From Ctenosaura bakeri (taxonomy: Eukaryota > Chordata > Lepidosauria > Squamata > Iguanidae), in the NCBI GenBank assembly GCA_948474755.1, contig CAOLHI010000247.1:620001-684000 (forward strand): a stretch of 64,000 bases of DNA, read 5' to 3'. Made by a program: the position numbers and the translations under genes. Below are positions 34,721 to 47,304 of the stretch, one piece after another (within the stretch, counting starts at the first letter, position 1; the number at the start of each line of letters is the position of its first letter). The notes below the pieces were generated by a model. It was not told the origin of the DNA. It worked only from the letters and a program-made list of their open reading frames with translations, and searched no databases.

Positions 34721-37322
34721 TGACAAGTCAAATGAACATGCTGTCCAGAAGCCAATAAGCTAACCCTTTTTCCTCACTCTGCTAATGATACTACTTGCAG
34801 ACTCTACTGCTCTTCTCTACAGTGATGCTTCATATGCTATCTGGAGTGTGACATCAGCAAAAAAAATTTCTGGCACCATATTTGTGCCCATTAACTACAA
34901 TGGATTCTTTCTTTTTTAGAAAACTCTCCACTGACCATCAGCCAAAGTTCTGCAGATCAGGAACTGCCTACAGTCCACCACTTTGAGTAACAGTGCTTTA
35001 TAATGTGTCCACTAGCGTTTCAAAGATGGAGACATAGTTCAGATCCTGGGGATCATTTCCCTGACAAGTCACGCAAAAGTGGTCAGTGCTACAGCAAGGA
35101 TAGTGATGCCAGAAACTTTTCAATATAATGTGCTTAAGACTACTGTGTTTATACCTCTATTTTAATCTCTTTCTCCATTTTTTTTAACTGTCACACTGAG
35201 TTACTCAAAGTTTCCGTCAAGAATTCAAAGATCACTTTCTAAGATTTGAATGCAACACTGATCTGCAATATTGCTATCAGATTTACAGGCTGCTCTCTGT
35301 AGGCTTCCAAGTCTGATGAAATGTTACTCTAAACAACAAAGCACAGCCAAGGTATGTTGTCACTGTGTTCACTCTATGTATGAATTATAATTATGTGCCA
35401 CCATGCAACTTTGCACACACCCTTAGACTAATTCCTGTGGGAAACTCATGTTTGAAAAGGCTTTGAAAACTCAACCATATTGATTTCCTTTTAATGTAAG
35501 TATTTTGTTGGTCATGCCACTGTTTTATTTTGTACAGAGTTATGGCTCTGGAGTTGTTGCTAACAGTGATTGAGTTACATAAATTTATTTGGTTTTTTGA
35601 GAGGACTGGACTTTAGTTTTATTTTATACTTGCATTTGTTTAACATATTGGGTAGACTTGGACTATAAAAGTAGCTTACATATATTTACATTAATGTCAG
35701 TGAAGTGATGGCTAAGAAAATTTATGCTGATTTTAAGAACTAGAGGTAGCATTTCAGGCCTTAACTGTCAGAAGAGTTAACACAGAGTACATATAAGGAA
35801 ATGTAGTGCTATCTGAGTATTCTTTGCATTACAGGGCAGCAGAATTTCAAACATGAAAGAGCCAGATCATATTTGTTCCTATAATGACACATTTAGTACT
35901 GTACAACTTCAGTATGACTGATTGTTTACATTTTCTTTTCTATATTAATGGGGGCAGCTGGATGTCCTATACAGGCTCAAACACTTGCTTTCTAAAAGAA
36001 TTGCATTTAGAGAGAAAAATAGCTTGAATACTCTACTGGGGAGGCTACATGTTGCTCACCTCTCCACTATACAGTTATCTCCTAACACTGTAGTTACAAA
36101 AATGAGAAAGTCATAACAGCAGTAATCTGTCTCTGGTGGGTAGTGTAAGGAATGCCTATGTAGGGAGGGATGTAAAATTACACCATTGTCGTTCTCATTC
36201 TTATCAACAGAATAGACATTCTTGATTATCCATGTAGGAAGTAGTATAGAAATGGTTGAGTACCATTTAGCTGAATCAAGAGTCCCTAAGCCAGAGATGA
36301 GCAACCAGAGATGAGCAACTGCAGTGAACAGTCAACTGTGATGAAACTGAACAGATGAGCTCATCTCCTTAAAGAAGGAATAGGCAATTTAGGGGGATAC
36401 CTTAGTCTTCCCAGAGCTGAATTGCTCCCCGCATCATTCTATGCCGCTGAACCTGCCATCATAATTGCCCCCAGAATCCTCTATGCAGCTGTCTGTGGTG
36501 GCTGTCAGGGGAAATTCCAGAGTGTCTTGCCACACCATAGAATGCTTTAGGGCCGTAATACAGAGTGCCTCAAAAGATTTGCATGCACTTGGGATGTTCA
36601 GTAGCATAACTCCTGCAGCTGCTGCAGGGCAAATGGTAGGGGGCCATTAAAAGGGAGGTGGAGGGGCCGTATGCCAGTATATTCTATAGCCACTCAGTCC
36701 AAGATGGAAAGGACAAACACAAGCAGAAATTACTAAACACCAAGCATACTCTTAGTACTTCTGGAAACGCTACCAGTGCCCAGCAGTCAAACTGATTTGG
36801 CAATGATGGAGGACCATGCATGGAGACTGTTAATTAATTCAGACAGCTGAAAGCATGTCCTCAGCCCCAAAATATTTCTTCATGTCCCCGTACTGCACAT
36901 GTAGCAATGATCCTGCTGTTGCAAGTCCAAAAGCATTCTTAGAAAGAGAGAGTTTGAGTCCTATTGTTCCATACTTTGCTCATAAGGACTTCTTAAACAC
37001 TTAAACAGAAGGAAGGAAGGAAATTCCATGCAACACAGCATCCGCCTACTGCTTTGAAGTAGGAAGATGGGGAAAGAGAACATACAACTTCTGGATAAGT
37101 GTTTGAGACTTGACTAGGGGAGGAAAAGCAGAGAAAGAACATCCACGGCAGACAACAAGGAGAGCCACAGCAATGCTTGACTGGCGCAACCTGCAGTAGC
37201 TCACCAAATTTTGGGACTGGGAATCAGAAGATGCATGTTCAAGTTTAACCAGGAGAAAGGAGAAGAAGTAGCCTTACTTGTACATGCTTGGCATAACTTA
37301 GAGGGGAGCTCCATATCATATG
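34721..37322. other. Intergenic, nothing recognised
   Basis: About 2.6 kb of AT-rich sequence. A 15-bp tandem duplication (CCAGAGATGAGCAA) is visible near 36293-36320. No gene or nameable repeat. Confidence 0.4.
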
Positions 37323-37778
37323 CAGTCAGCCCTCCACATTTGCAGCTTTCACTTTAACAGATTTGATTATTTGTTTCTCCAACCCCTCCCCCCACCTCAA
37401 GCACTTCTTTTCGGGGAATTAGCAGCTCTGATCAGGCAACACAGCCCTTTAAAAATACTCCTCTTGTCGTTCTCCTTCTCCACCAACTGCTGCCTGACCA
37501 GCTAATGACAGATCACAGCCCCAGTTTCTCAACACCACAAACCCTTTCCCAGTGTCATGCCACCCACCCAAGGAAGGAGATGTCTGAGAGAGGAAGTATA
37601 GAGCCACTATGACAACCCTCCCTTTCCATCTGCTGGTTTGGACTCTGGGTGCCTGTTCTCCCCATCATACCTAGGTCCTGTTCCCACAGGTGCATACACA
37701 CTTTTTTTTATATTTGTAGATTTTCCACTTTTGCAAAGATCCTGTGCCCTAACCCTAACAAATATGGAGGGCCAACTG
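37323..37778 (+). mobile_element. Tigger-like MITE, copy 2
   Basis: Ends CAGTCAGCCCTCCACATTTG and CAAATATGGAGGGCCAACTG, followed by TA at 37779-37780. The interior matches the reverse complement of 2774-3225 throughout. Non-autonomous. Confidence 0.78.
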
Positions 37779-39125
37779 TACTTTGTCATAGTGGCTATAT
37801 TAGTGAGATTACCCTTGAACCACAGTCTGTCTCAGCATGACAATGTAGGCTGTGACAGTTGCTTGAGGGTAGCTCTCTCATATTTCCTGCTCTCTGTTGT
37901 GATTAATGAAAGGGAAATGCTTGATCAAGTGGAAAGGCCTATCATTACCATTATGGCTTAGAGGTGCATACATCACTCTGCTCCTTCTATCTGCAGTATG
38001 TGGTTTTGCCGTAATTTATCTGTTCCACCAGCATATTTTGATCAGCATAACAGATGCACTGACAGTAAGCCACATCAGTATATCCAAATTGTTGCATCAG
38101 TGTATCATTAATGACAGCAATATATCTGTATCCAACGAATCCTCAGGCAAGATATCACTAGTACAAGTGCACCTTTAATCAGTTCTTATAAAAACTGCAG
38201 ACTGCAAAATGTTCTTTCTACCTTCTCACTCTGAAAAATGCCTATCCTATGATGATGTGTCAATGGCACATATATGCATCATCAAAAAACTACACTATTT
38301 GTTTCAGAAGTATTTTACTAATGTAGAATTATATGTACATTTAAATAGATTCGTTTATAGATTTTATAACTGAACAAAATTCAACTTGAGATTAAATTAA
38401 ACTTCTGCTTGAGTTTCCTTTATGCAATCACAGCCCTATATATCTAAACTTCCTCGTTCACATACATATTTGTACATATGCAAATATACAGAATGACATG
38501 TTCAGTCATATACATAGCTTCCCTACCTACTATCATTCACACAGTCTCTTCTTCTCTCACAGAGCCTCTCTATCCTCATTTTGGCATGAGTGATGGGGAG
38601 GTTTAAATATCCCTTCTAAGTAGAACATTCAGTCATTCCCACTGCATGTGTGGCCTTGCTTCCCTGCAGATTGGTACTGGGGACAGTTAAGGAATTCAAC
38701 AGCTGCTGGGCATCAGGGATATATGAGATAGGTCTGCAGCAGTTCCCTCACACACTTCTTCCTAATGGTCTAATGGACTGGCACTGGAAATAGCTGAGGA
38801 GCAGGGAGGCAAATTAGTTGGAGGAGAGGGCCTGCAGGCAGCCCAGAAGCCAGCTGAAGGCCACGTGAGAGCCATGGGGTTCAGGTTGCCCTTTGTGTGT
38901 TAGATCCTAGTACTCTACATTCTCTAGCCACAGGCAAGCCCCTGAAATGATGCTTTACCTTGTGGTGGCACCCCTAATGCACACTGACCACATAAAGGAA
39001 GACTGAGCATAAATAAGCTGGGAATAATAATAATCAGGGAAGAGTTTCTTAGTTCCCCATGCTTGTAAGGAACATACTTACAGCAGACACCTTTTTGAGG
39101 TAGGCATAATTTTCATAGTGGTTGC
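37779..39125. other. Intergenic, nothing recognised
   Basis: About 1.3 kb with no gene or repeat that I can name. Confidence 0.4.
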
Positions 39126-39480
39126 ATAGAATCATAGAGTTGGAAGACACCACAAGAGCCATCAAGTCCAGTCCTCTGCCCTGCAGAAGTATACTATCAG
39201 AGCATTCCTGACAGATGGCCATCTAACCTCTGTTTAAAAACATCAAAAGAAGGAGACTCCACCACACTCCCAAGCAGCACATTCTATTGTTGAACTACTC
39301 TTACTATCAGAAAGTTCTTCCTAATGTTTAGATGAAATCTTCTTTTCTCCTGAAGCTTGAAGCCATTGCTCTGTGTCTTAGCCTCTGGAACAGTGGAAAA
39401 CAGGTTTGCTCCATCCTCCATATGACATCCCTTCAAATATTTAAACATAGCTATCATGTTGCTTCTTAACCTTCTCTTAA
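39126..39480 (-). mobile_element. CR1 LINE 3' end
   Basis: Begins ATAGAATCATAGAGTTGGAA and continues with CTGACAGATGGCCATCTAAC, AGGAGACTCCACCACACTCC and GTTCTTCCTAATGTTTAGAT. This is the well-known reverse-oriented 3' part of amniote CR1 elements, strongly 5'-truncated. Confidence 0.88.
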
Positions 39481-40322
39481 TTCAGTACATTATGAAGCAC
39501 TTTTAATTTTACAAATCATGAAAACTAAGACCCTGAAAAGGCTCCAGGGTTAGAGGGTAGTTTGGAAAGACAGAGAGACTATTGTCCTAACAGAGATTTC
39601 TGTGACCACACAATACATTGGTTGTTTCTTTGTGAAATCAAATTCTAGCAGCCTCTTCCTTGTTCTAGCTTTCCCCTCATTTTGTTAGCAGGCACACAGT
39701 TGTCTGTAGCTCTGACTGTGGCCAGGAGTGTTTAGGAGCTGACTGCTATTGTTTATTACTATACATTATGGTAAAGGATATTATGACCACTTTGGCTAGC
39801 ACATACATACTCAGAAGTCTAAAAGAGAGAATACAACAGGATAGCACATAAATTGCAGAAATGGGATGGCAAAGGCCAAAGCTGGATCTTGCATGTGACA
39901 TAGGAGTCTAAGATTCAGAAGATTTGTGTATGCAGTTAGCATTGATATATCTACCATTTATGATGTTCAGAGTGTTTCATATAGCAACTGATAATAATCT
40001 TTGCAATAATCCTATTAAATAGTTAATACTGTTATCACGATAGCACAGTAATTCTGTAATACACATCAGTATTCCTGTCCTCGTATTTCAGACAACAGTG
40101 GTGTCAACAAGCAGGTGGATAGAGGTCATTCAGTAGACACTTTGCTTTTTTGCAAAGTGCTCCACCTGAGGGAGTCTAGCATCCATGGGATAAGAGGAGA
40201 AGTCTTTTTATAGACCAGAAATCAGAAGGTCCAAATCATAGGCAGTTCTTGAAATGCAAAGATATAAAAAATGAGTTTACCTGAGGATCTATATTGGGAC
40301 CGGTATTGTTTAAATGCTAGTA
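39481..40322. other. Intergenic, nothing recognised
   Basis: About 840 bp, AT-rich, no gene or named repeat. Confidence 0.4.
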
Positions 40323-41210
40323 CAGTCTTCCTTCCACATTTGGGGATTTGACCTTCATGAACTTGATTATTCACAAGGCACGTATGTGCCTCCCCCCAAT
40401 TCTCCTATTCCCATTCCCTTGCTTTTTTCCTGGGTGCAGAGAAGAAAGGCATACATGCTCAGGCAAAAGGCAAGGAAACAGGAGGACAGGATGCACACCT
40501 TCCCTCCATTCCCTTGTCTTTTGCCCAGGTACAGAGAGGGGCAAAAGGCTAGGGAATGGAGGGGAGGCATGCATGGCTCTCCCCATTTCCTAACCTTTTC
40601 CCAGGCACAGAGGAGGCAGGCAGGTGCACTGGTGCAAAAGGCAAGGGAATGGGGGGTGCATGTGTGCCTTCTCCCCATGGTCTTGCCTTTTGCCCAGGTG
40701 TGGAAAAGGCAGGCAGCTGCACCTGGGCAAAGGGCAAGGGAGTGGGGGATGTGCACATGCCTCCTCTCATTCCCTTGCCTTTTTGCCGAGGCATGGAGAA
40801 GGAAGGCACATGCATGCACCAGGGCAAAAAAGCAAGGAAATAGTGGGGAGCATGCATGCCTCTCGCCCCATTCCCTTGTCTTTTGCCCAGGTGCAGAGAA
40901 TGCATGCTGGGACAAAAGGTTAGGGAATGGGGGGAAGCACATGTACCTCCCCACATTCCCTTGCCTTTTGCCCAGGCACAGAGAAGGAAGGCAGGCACAC
41001 CCAGGCAAAAGCCAAGGAAATGGACAGGATGCATATGTGACTTTCCCCTATTCCCTTGTCTTTTGCTGAGGCATGGAAAAGGAAGGCACATGTGCCAGGG
41101 CAAAAAGCGAAGGAATAAGAGGGGGAGTGCAGAGTGAGAGGTATTTGTGGTTTTTCCACTTTTGCAAGGGTTCTGCACCCCAAACCCTCACAAAAGTGGA
41201 GGGGCCACTG
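40323..41210 (+). mobile_element. Tigger-like MITE expanded by fold-back minisatellite
   Basis: Flanked by TA (40321-40322 and 41211-41212). Ends CAGTCTTCCTTCCACATTTG and CAAAAGTGGAGGGGCCACTG. The interior is about eight units of 75-105 bp. Each unit has a forward arm near CATTCCCTTGCCTTTTGCCC, a short GCAGAGAAGGAAGGC loop and a reverse arm near GGCAAAAGGCAAGGGAATG, so every unit can fold on itself. Forward arms start near 40415, 40506, 40584, 40670, 40767, 40868, 40955 and 41048. Long open frames on both strands are a by-product of the repeat. Confidence 0.8.
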
Positions 41211-41639
41211 TATTATTTAATTTACTAGTGGCACTACCTTTCCACAGTGGTAGGATAGTGTGCTCCTGTGAGGCAAGGGTCTATGCTGACAGCAGTACAA
41301 CTGGTAGGGTCTCCCAAGTCAGGCTTTTCTCAGGGAGCCAGACTAAAGGTACCAAACAGCTACTGGACAGCAGCAGGACTGGGGGAAGACACTAGTGGAG
41401 GATCTCTCAGAGACAATGGCAGTGGCACAATAGCTAATGCTTGTTAGTACTGCATAGAAGGAGGCACAGTAAACCTGCTTTTGAATATCTTTTACCAGAT
41501 GAGACAATCCAAAATGAAGATGAAACTCCCAGTCAGATCGCATTCAGACAGCTACTGGGGGTACAGTAGAAGACAGCTGCAAGTAGCACTGTGGCTAATA
41601 ATGCAGTTAGACACAAGCTGAAAGAAAGTTCCACTGTTG

Positions 41640-43375
41640 ACATGCTCTGAGGTGAAAGGAAAGTCCGAAGCTGCACAACCCACATTATAGAGACATGGAA
41701 TATGAGAAGCATGAATCAGGGGAAACTAGACACAGTAAAACAAGAAATGGAACATATAAACATTGCAGTACTTTGGATGAGTGAGCTAAAGTGGACAGGA
41801 ATGGGACATTTTGAATCAGATAATTATATAATGTTTTATTCAGGAAATGAAAATCCAAGAAAAAAATGGGGTGGCTTTAATAGTGATGAGAGGTAGCATA
41901 AGCAATCAAAGGATATAATGCAGAGTCTGACCAAATAATATCAATAAAACTTCAATGAAAACGTATCAGTATAACCATAATCCAAATTTATGCTCCAACT
42001 GCAGAGGCAGAAGAAGAAATTGAAAGATTCTTTGCTGGAATCCAGGAGGAAATTGATCACACACCAAAAAAGGGCTTCTTGTTATTTGTAGGCAATTAGA
42101 ATGCAAAAGCAGAACCAAACATTGTAGCATGATTTGGTCTGCAATCGTGAAATGAACCAGGTGACCAGCTGATTGAATTTTGTGAAGCCAACATATATGT
42201 TTATCAGACACACCTTCTGGCAACCAAAAAGGTGAATATATGTGGACATCACTGGATGGCCAATACAGAAATCAAATAGTCTATGTAATTGGAAGCAGAA
42301 GATGGAGAGGCTTCATTCTCTCAATGAAAACAAGTCAAGGACAGGTTGTAGCAAAGACCATGAACTCCTAATATCAAAAATTAAAGTAAAGCTAAAGAAG
42401 AAAACTAAAGCAACCATCATGTCAAAATACAACCTGAAGAACAATGCTGTAGAATTTAAAGATAATGTAAAAAAAAAAAAAAAGATTTGCATTATTAAGC
42501 CTAATTGACCAGGAGTCAGAAGAACTCTGGAATGAAGCCAGAAACACTATCAGGGAGGAATGTAAAAAAATACTACCTGCAGCCAAAAAGAATGAGATGT
42601 CACAATGGATGACAGATTAACTTTTCAAACAGTTAAGGACAGATAAGATGCAAAAGTAAAAGGTGACAGAAATAGAGTCAGAACCCTGAATGCAACTGTT
42701 CAGCAACTTGTGCACAGGGACAAGGAGAACTGCTATAATAATCAGTGCAGAGAAATAGAAAGTGACAACAAAAAGGAAGCACAAGAGAACTCTTCCACAA
42801 AATCTGGGAAATCAAAGGAAGATTTAAACCAAGAGTTGGGGAAGTTCAACAGTCAGCAGGGGAATATGTTACATGACCAATATGACCAAATAAAAGTCTG
42901 ATGGAAGTAATACACTGAATAACTATATAAAATAGACAAAAGGATAACAGATTCATACAAGTAAGAAGCATATGAGGATGAATATCCAGTATTACAAAGT
43001 GAAGTAGAAATTGTACTCAGAGCACTTGGGAGAAATAAATCACCAAGAACAAATGGCACACCAATAGAGTTGCTTCATGCTACAGAGACAGAATCTAATA
43101 CAGTTCTGACTAAAATCTGTTAACAAATATGGAAAGCAAGACAATGGACCACAGATTGGAAATGCCTGATATACGTTCCAATCCTTAGGAAAGGGGACAG
43201 CAGGGATTGCAGTAACCACAGGACCATTGTCTTAATTTCCCATGCAAGCAAAGTGATGCTCAAAATTCTACAACAAAAACTTTTACCATATAGGGAGTGA
43301 GAAATGCCAGATGTCCAAACTGGGTTCAGGAAAGGAAGAGACACAAGGGATCATATTGCAAACATACTTTTAAGT
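41640..43375 (+). mobile_element. BovB (RTE) LINE, 3'-incomplete and decayed
   Basis: Near 41690 the reading ETWNMRSMNQGKLDTVKQEM and then SELKWTGMGHF matches the endonuclease domain of BovB, followed by ITIIQIYAPTAEAEEEIERF near 41970-42020. Reverse transcriptase pieces follow: LRALGRNKSPRTNGTPIELL at 43020-43075, then PILRKGDSRDCSNHRTIVLI and QTGFRKGRDTRDHIAN near 43180-43355. Many stops and frameshifts, including a poly-A run near 42470. The C-terminal half is missing. Sequence 41216-41640 may be its 5' UTR. Confidence 0.85.
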
Positions 43376-43559
43376 AATGGATTGATTTTCAGAAGAAAAT
43401 CAGCCTGTCCTTCAGCAGAGATTTTGACTGAATTCAGTGAACAAGTCAAGAGAATTTCTGGAAAGATGTAGGAATGATTTGGAAGAGGAGGGACAAGAGG
43501 ATGGCAAAAAGTAATCTAAGGAAGTGTAATTATTGTGAGAAGAAGTGGATCTTTCAATG

Positions 43560-44713
43560 AGTTCTTGTGGGACTACTTTTTCTTGTTCTTCTGCTTAAAA
43601 CTGGGTTAAAAATATTTTTGTTGGAATATTAATGGCCTGAACAGCCAAAATTTTTTTTAAAAAATCACTTTTTGAAGAAAAACAGGAAGTGATTTGTCTA
43701 CAAGAAACTCCTGATTTTTTTTTTAAAGGGTTTAAACTATCTAATTTGAAAAGTTTAGGGGAGGAATTCATTTCTTTAAGAACAACTAAAAGAAAAGGAG
43801 TGGTTTTATAGATAAACCCCCAAATTGGTTTCAAACTGGTTCAATCAATAATATATTGATTATGGAGGATTATGCACCAAATAAAAATAAATCAGGTTTT
43901 TAAAAAGGAATTAATGGACAAATTGTTGGGATCGAGTTGTGAAAATTTTGCTTTGTTGGAAGATTGAAATGGGGCTGTGTTGCCATTGCAGGACAAACTG
44001 TCAGACAAAGATTTGCAGGGTAAGGTCCCTAAAGTATTTTACTAAGATGATGTATAACTTGGATAAGATGGATGCATAGAGATTTAAAAAGGAGGGTGAA
44101 GGAGAGTTTACATATTTTTCTGACAGACATAGATCTTTCTCAAGAATTGATGTGACTTGGATTTCATAGACTTTATCAAGTAAGATTTCTAAGGTGGGGA
44201 TCTTAACATAATACTTTTACAGATGACAATCCTCTTACACTGACGAGAAAGAGAACTAAGAGTGCTTTTAGATACAGGTTGAATGAGATAGATTCAAAAT
44301 GTGGTTAAAGTTTACAAGATTTCCTTGTAGGTAGCTTAAAGTTATGGATGTTAAGGTAATTTGGGAAATGAGTAAAGCCTTTATGAGAGGATGTTTTATT
44401 TAGCATAACTGAGAATTTAAGTGGAAAAAGTTGGAAAAGATACATTTTGTTATGTATGAGATGAGGAGGAGGAGGAGCTGATTAAGGCTCCATCCAAGAC
44501 ATCTGTCAGGCATAGAACTGAAACATTGCAAAAGCAAATATCAACACTGATTGTGAATGAGATGGAAAGGAAAATAATGTTAAACAAAAGAACTGTGAAT
44601 TTGCAAATAAGCTAGGGAAATGGTTGGCTTACAGGTTATGTAAAGAAAAGCAGAAGAAAATGATTTTAAAAATACAAAAGGGAGGAGAAGAAATAACTGG
44701 TGATGTAAATATA
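43560..44713 (+). mobile_element. Old L1 LINE, left portion (endonuclease and linker)
   Basis: The reading WNINGLNSQN near 43620 and EKQEVICLQETP near 43680 are the start of the L1 endonuclease. Decayed endonuclease and linker sequence follows down to KQKKMILKIQKGGEEITGDV at 44643-44704. The L1 then stops at a mariner left end (44714) and resumes at 55016 with KAFCKYYYFLYKSKEV, the next part of the same domain. Full of frameshifts, so old. Confidence 0.8.
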
Positions 44714-44911
44714 TGCGGGTTATGCTGAAAGTAGTGCCTATGGGGTCATAATTCCTTTATTAGCAACATGAGACATAGGCTGCTCCATATGTGCATAAAG
44801 TAAAGTTTTGTTTACAACAGGATACTATTCAAAATAGTCTCAACCCAGTGTCAATGCATTTGCACTGCCTTTGAACCCATTCATCAAATCCACTTTAGAA
44901 AAATTATTTTC
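44714..44911 (-). mobile_element. Mariner-like element, left segment (3' end)
   Basis: Begins TGCGGGTTATGCTGAAAGTA after TA. This terminal repeat matches, inverted with 5 differences over 26 bp, the right end at 54990-55015. Together with 53988-55015 it makes an element of about 1.2 kb, the usual mariner size. On the minus strand this piece is the C-terminal tail of the transposase remnant. The last 15 bases (44897-44911) are the target duplication of the inserted L1. Confidence 0.8.
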
Positions 44912-45885
44912 ATCAATTAAACTTGGGAGAAATAGAACAACAGATGCGTAGACTGAAACACACTTCTTTTGAACAGGCTAACAAACATTCAAAACTTTTG
45001 GCTAACTTATTGCGGAAAAGAAGATCAAGAAATATAATAACAGAGATTACAACGAAGAAGGGAAAGACAACAAAGCAAGAGGAGATAAAACAAGCATTCT
45101 GTTCTTATTACACAAAGTTATTAAGTAATATCTACTCGAAAAAAAATCAAAGAGAATTGGAAAAATATTTGGAGAGGAAGAAAATTAGATTTTCAGAAGA
45201 ACAGAGAGAGACACTAAACAAATCAGCATTGATGATGGAGATAGTAGAAGCTATTACGAACACGAAGAACGACAAATCCCCAGGACCCGATGGCTTTACA
45301 GCAAAGTACTGTAAAATCTTGGAACATGAACTCTCAACTCCACTTCAAACAACAATAAATGAGATTAAGAAGGATGGAATACCAGAAACATGGAAAGAAG
45401 CTAATGTAGTTTTGATTCCAAAAGAAGGAAGAGCCACAACGGATGTAAAGAACTACAGGTCCATTTCACTATTAAACATGGAGTACAAGATTTTCGCCGC
45501 TATTTTGGCAGAAAGACTTTAAAAAGTACTTCAAGAGCATATTCATGAAGATCAGAATGGTTTTTTGCCTAAGAGAATGATGCGTGACAATATCAGGACA
45601 GTTTTAAATATAATTGAATACTGTGAAAAACACAGTGAAAGAAAGCTAGCTATGGTATTTGTCGATGGAGAAAAGGCATTTGATATGGTCGATTGGTCAT
45701 TCTTGAAGACGACTAAGCAAGCACGAACGGGAGAAAAATTCATTTCATGGATGAAGCAATATTCTCTCAACAAACGGCAAGATTAATTATAAATGGAGAA
45801 CATACCATACCGATTGAAGTATTGAGAGGAACAAGGCAGGGTTGTCCCCTATCACCTTTGTTATTCATTTTGGCATTAGAAATAC
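44912..45885 (+). mobile_element. Younger L1 LINE, 5'-truncated, left portion
   Basis: Encodes the middle of L1 ORF2: LNLGEIEQQMRRLKHTSFEQ, then KKGKTTKQEEIKQAFCSYYTKLLS, DKSPGPDGFTAKYCK, YRSISLLNMEYKIF and, after a nonsense codon at about 45520, FVDGEKAFDMVDW (RT motif A). A frameshift lies near 45745, followed by [19 protein letters not shown], interrupted by DIRS copy 2 after 45885. It is flanked by a 15-bp target duplication (44897-44911 and 53988-54002, one mismatch). Confidence 0.9.
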
Positions 45886-46079
45886 GAACAGGTTGCTTAC
45901 CTGTAACTGTGGTTCTTCGAGTGGTCATCTGTGCCCTCACACATTAGGAGCTTTCGTGCCTGCGCAGTAGCGTTCGGAAGATTCTAGAGCTGGCTCGCTT
46001 GGCGGGAACCCCTCCCCCATGCCGGCACTGCGCATGCTCCTCCCGCTGAGCAACGGTCTCTCCTCAGTTCTGTAGTCCT
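45886..46079. repeat. DIRS copy 2 left inverted terminal repeat
   Basis: Tip GAACAGGTTGCTTACCTGTA is unchanged from copy 1. The rest pairs in inverted orientation with 51823-51979, with scattered mismatches, for example ATGCCGGCACTGC against GCAGTGCTGGCAT. Confidence 0.88.
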
Positions 46080-46128
46080 CCGTAGAACCTACAGGGACCT
46101 GAAAGAGAGGGGATGGAAGGGCAGGTAT

Positions 46129-46220
46129 GTGTGAGGGCACAGATGACCACTCGAAGAACCACAGTTACAGGTAAGCAACCTGTTCTTCTTCTTCGTGGTC
46201 TCTGTGCCTTACACATTAGG
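46129..46220. repeat. DIRS copy 2 internal complementary region
   Basis: Left-tip complement up to 46185 joined directly to right-tip complement from 46186. Same layout as copy 1, showing it is a fixed feature of the family. Confidence 0.9.
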
Positions 46221-46258
46221 ACACTGTATAGCTTACCAGTTGGATGGCGGGTCAGGTC

Positions 46259-47304
46259 CTAGAGAACGGAAGCCAGAACCTCACGTCCAAATCGAGCATC
46301 TCTGCGAGACCGGCAGTCAAGCCTGTAGTGGCGTACGAAGGTTGATGGTTGGGACCAGGTCGCCACACGGCAGAGTTCGGGCAGGTCTACTCCTCGCAGG
46401 AGAGCTGCTGATGTCGCCACAGCTCTGGTAGAGTGGGCCCGAAGGAGGGCTGGCAGAGGCTTCCTCGCGAGCTCGTACACCAGTTGTATAGTCTGTGCCA
46501 CCCACTTGGAGAAGCGCTGGGTGGACACCTTGTGACCCCTTCGGCGTCTTCCGTAGCACACAAAAAGGTGCGGGGTCTGTCGGAAAGGAGCAGTCCTGTC
46601 CTTGTAGAAAGCAAGGGCCCGATGAACATCTAAGGAGTGTAGGGACCGCTCCAACGGTGTCGTTGGGTCTGGAAAGAAGGTTGGCAGGATGATGTCCTGG
46701 CTGAGATGGAAGTTGGACACCACCTTTGGCAAGAAGGAAATGTCCGGTCTGAGAATCACCTTGTCCCTATGGAAGACAAGGAAGGGCTCGTCTATCCGTA
46801 GCGCTGTCAATTCTCCTGCTTGTCTGTCAGAGGTGACAGCTACCAGAAAGGCAGTCTTTAGCGTGAGCAGCCTGTCGTCAGCAGTCGCCATTGGCTCGAA
46901 GGGCAGTCTTGTCAGTTGTGACAGCACCAACGATAGCGACCACGGCAGTAGCAGTGGCGATATCGGAGGGTATAGGTGCTGTAGTCCCTTCAGGAACCTT
47001 TTGACGGTCTCGTTCCTGAAGAACGCAGCCGACGGCGACCGTGGTGGTTGGTATGCAACAATCGCAGAGAGGTATACCTTCAATGATGGGAAAGCCAGAC
47101 CTTGTTGTCAGAGGTGGAGTAGAAAGTGAAGGACGGTCAATAGCGCTGTAGGAGATATAGGGTCTCTTCTCTCCTCAGCGAAGGCAACGAAGCACCGCCA
47201 CTTGTAGTGGTAGTTGCGGCGCATGGACTCCTTTCTGGCTGCTGTTAGGATGTTCCCCAGGACGGGATCATCTATGGCGATATCCTCCAGGCATGGAGGG
47301 CCAG
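46259..47304 (-). pseudogene. DIRS copy 2 tyrosine recombinase, one nonsense codon
   Basis: The catalytic half is open from 47083 to the stop at 46259 (274 codons). It keeps the Arg of TSDRQAGEL, HSTR, ATWSQ and the tyrosine of FVRHYRLD, as in copy 1. One stop at 47110-47108 (LHL-stop-QQGLAF) corresponds to Arg in copy 1 and fits CGA-to-TGA decay. The upstream N-terminal part (ESMRRNYHYKWRCFVAF) is in the same frame. Apart from that stop the recombinase looks complete. Confidence 0.87.

Noticed and set aside
40314..41183. Long overlapping open frames on both strands (up to about 250 codons)
   Set aside because: They arise from the fold-back minisatellite, repeat with its period and have no domain, so they are not genes.
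41640..43375. BovB as a functional element
   Set aside because: Many stops, frameshifts and a missing C-terminal half.
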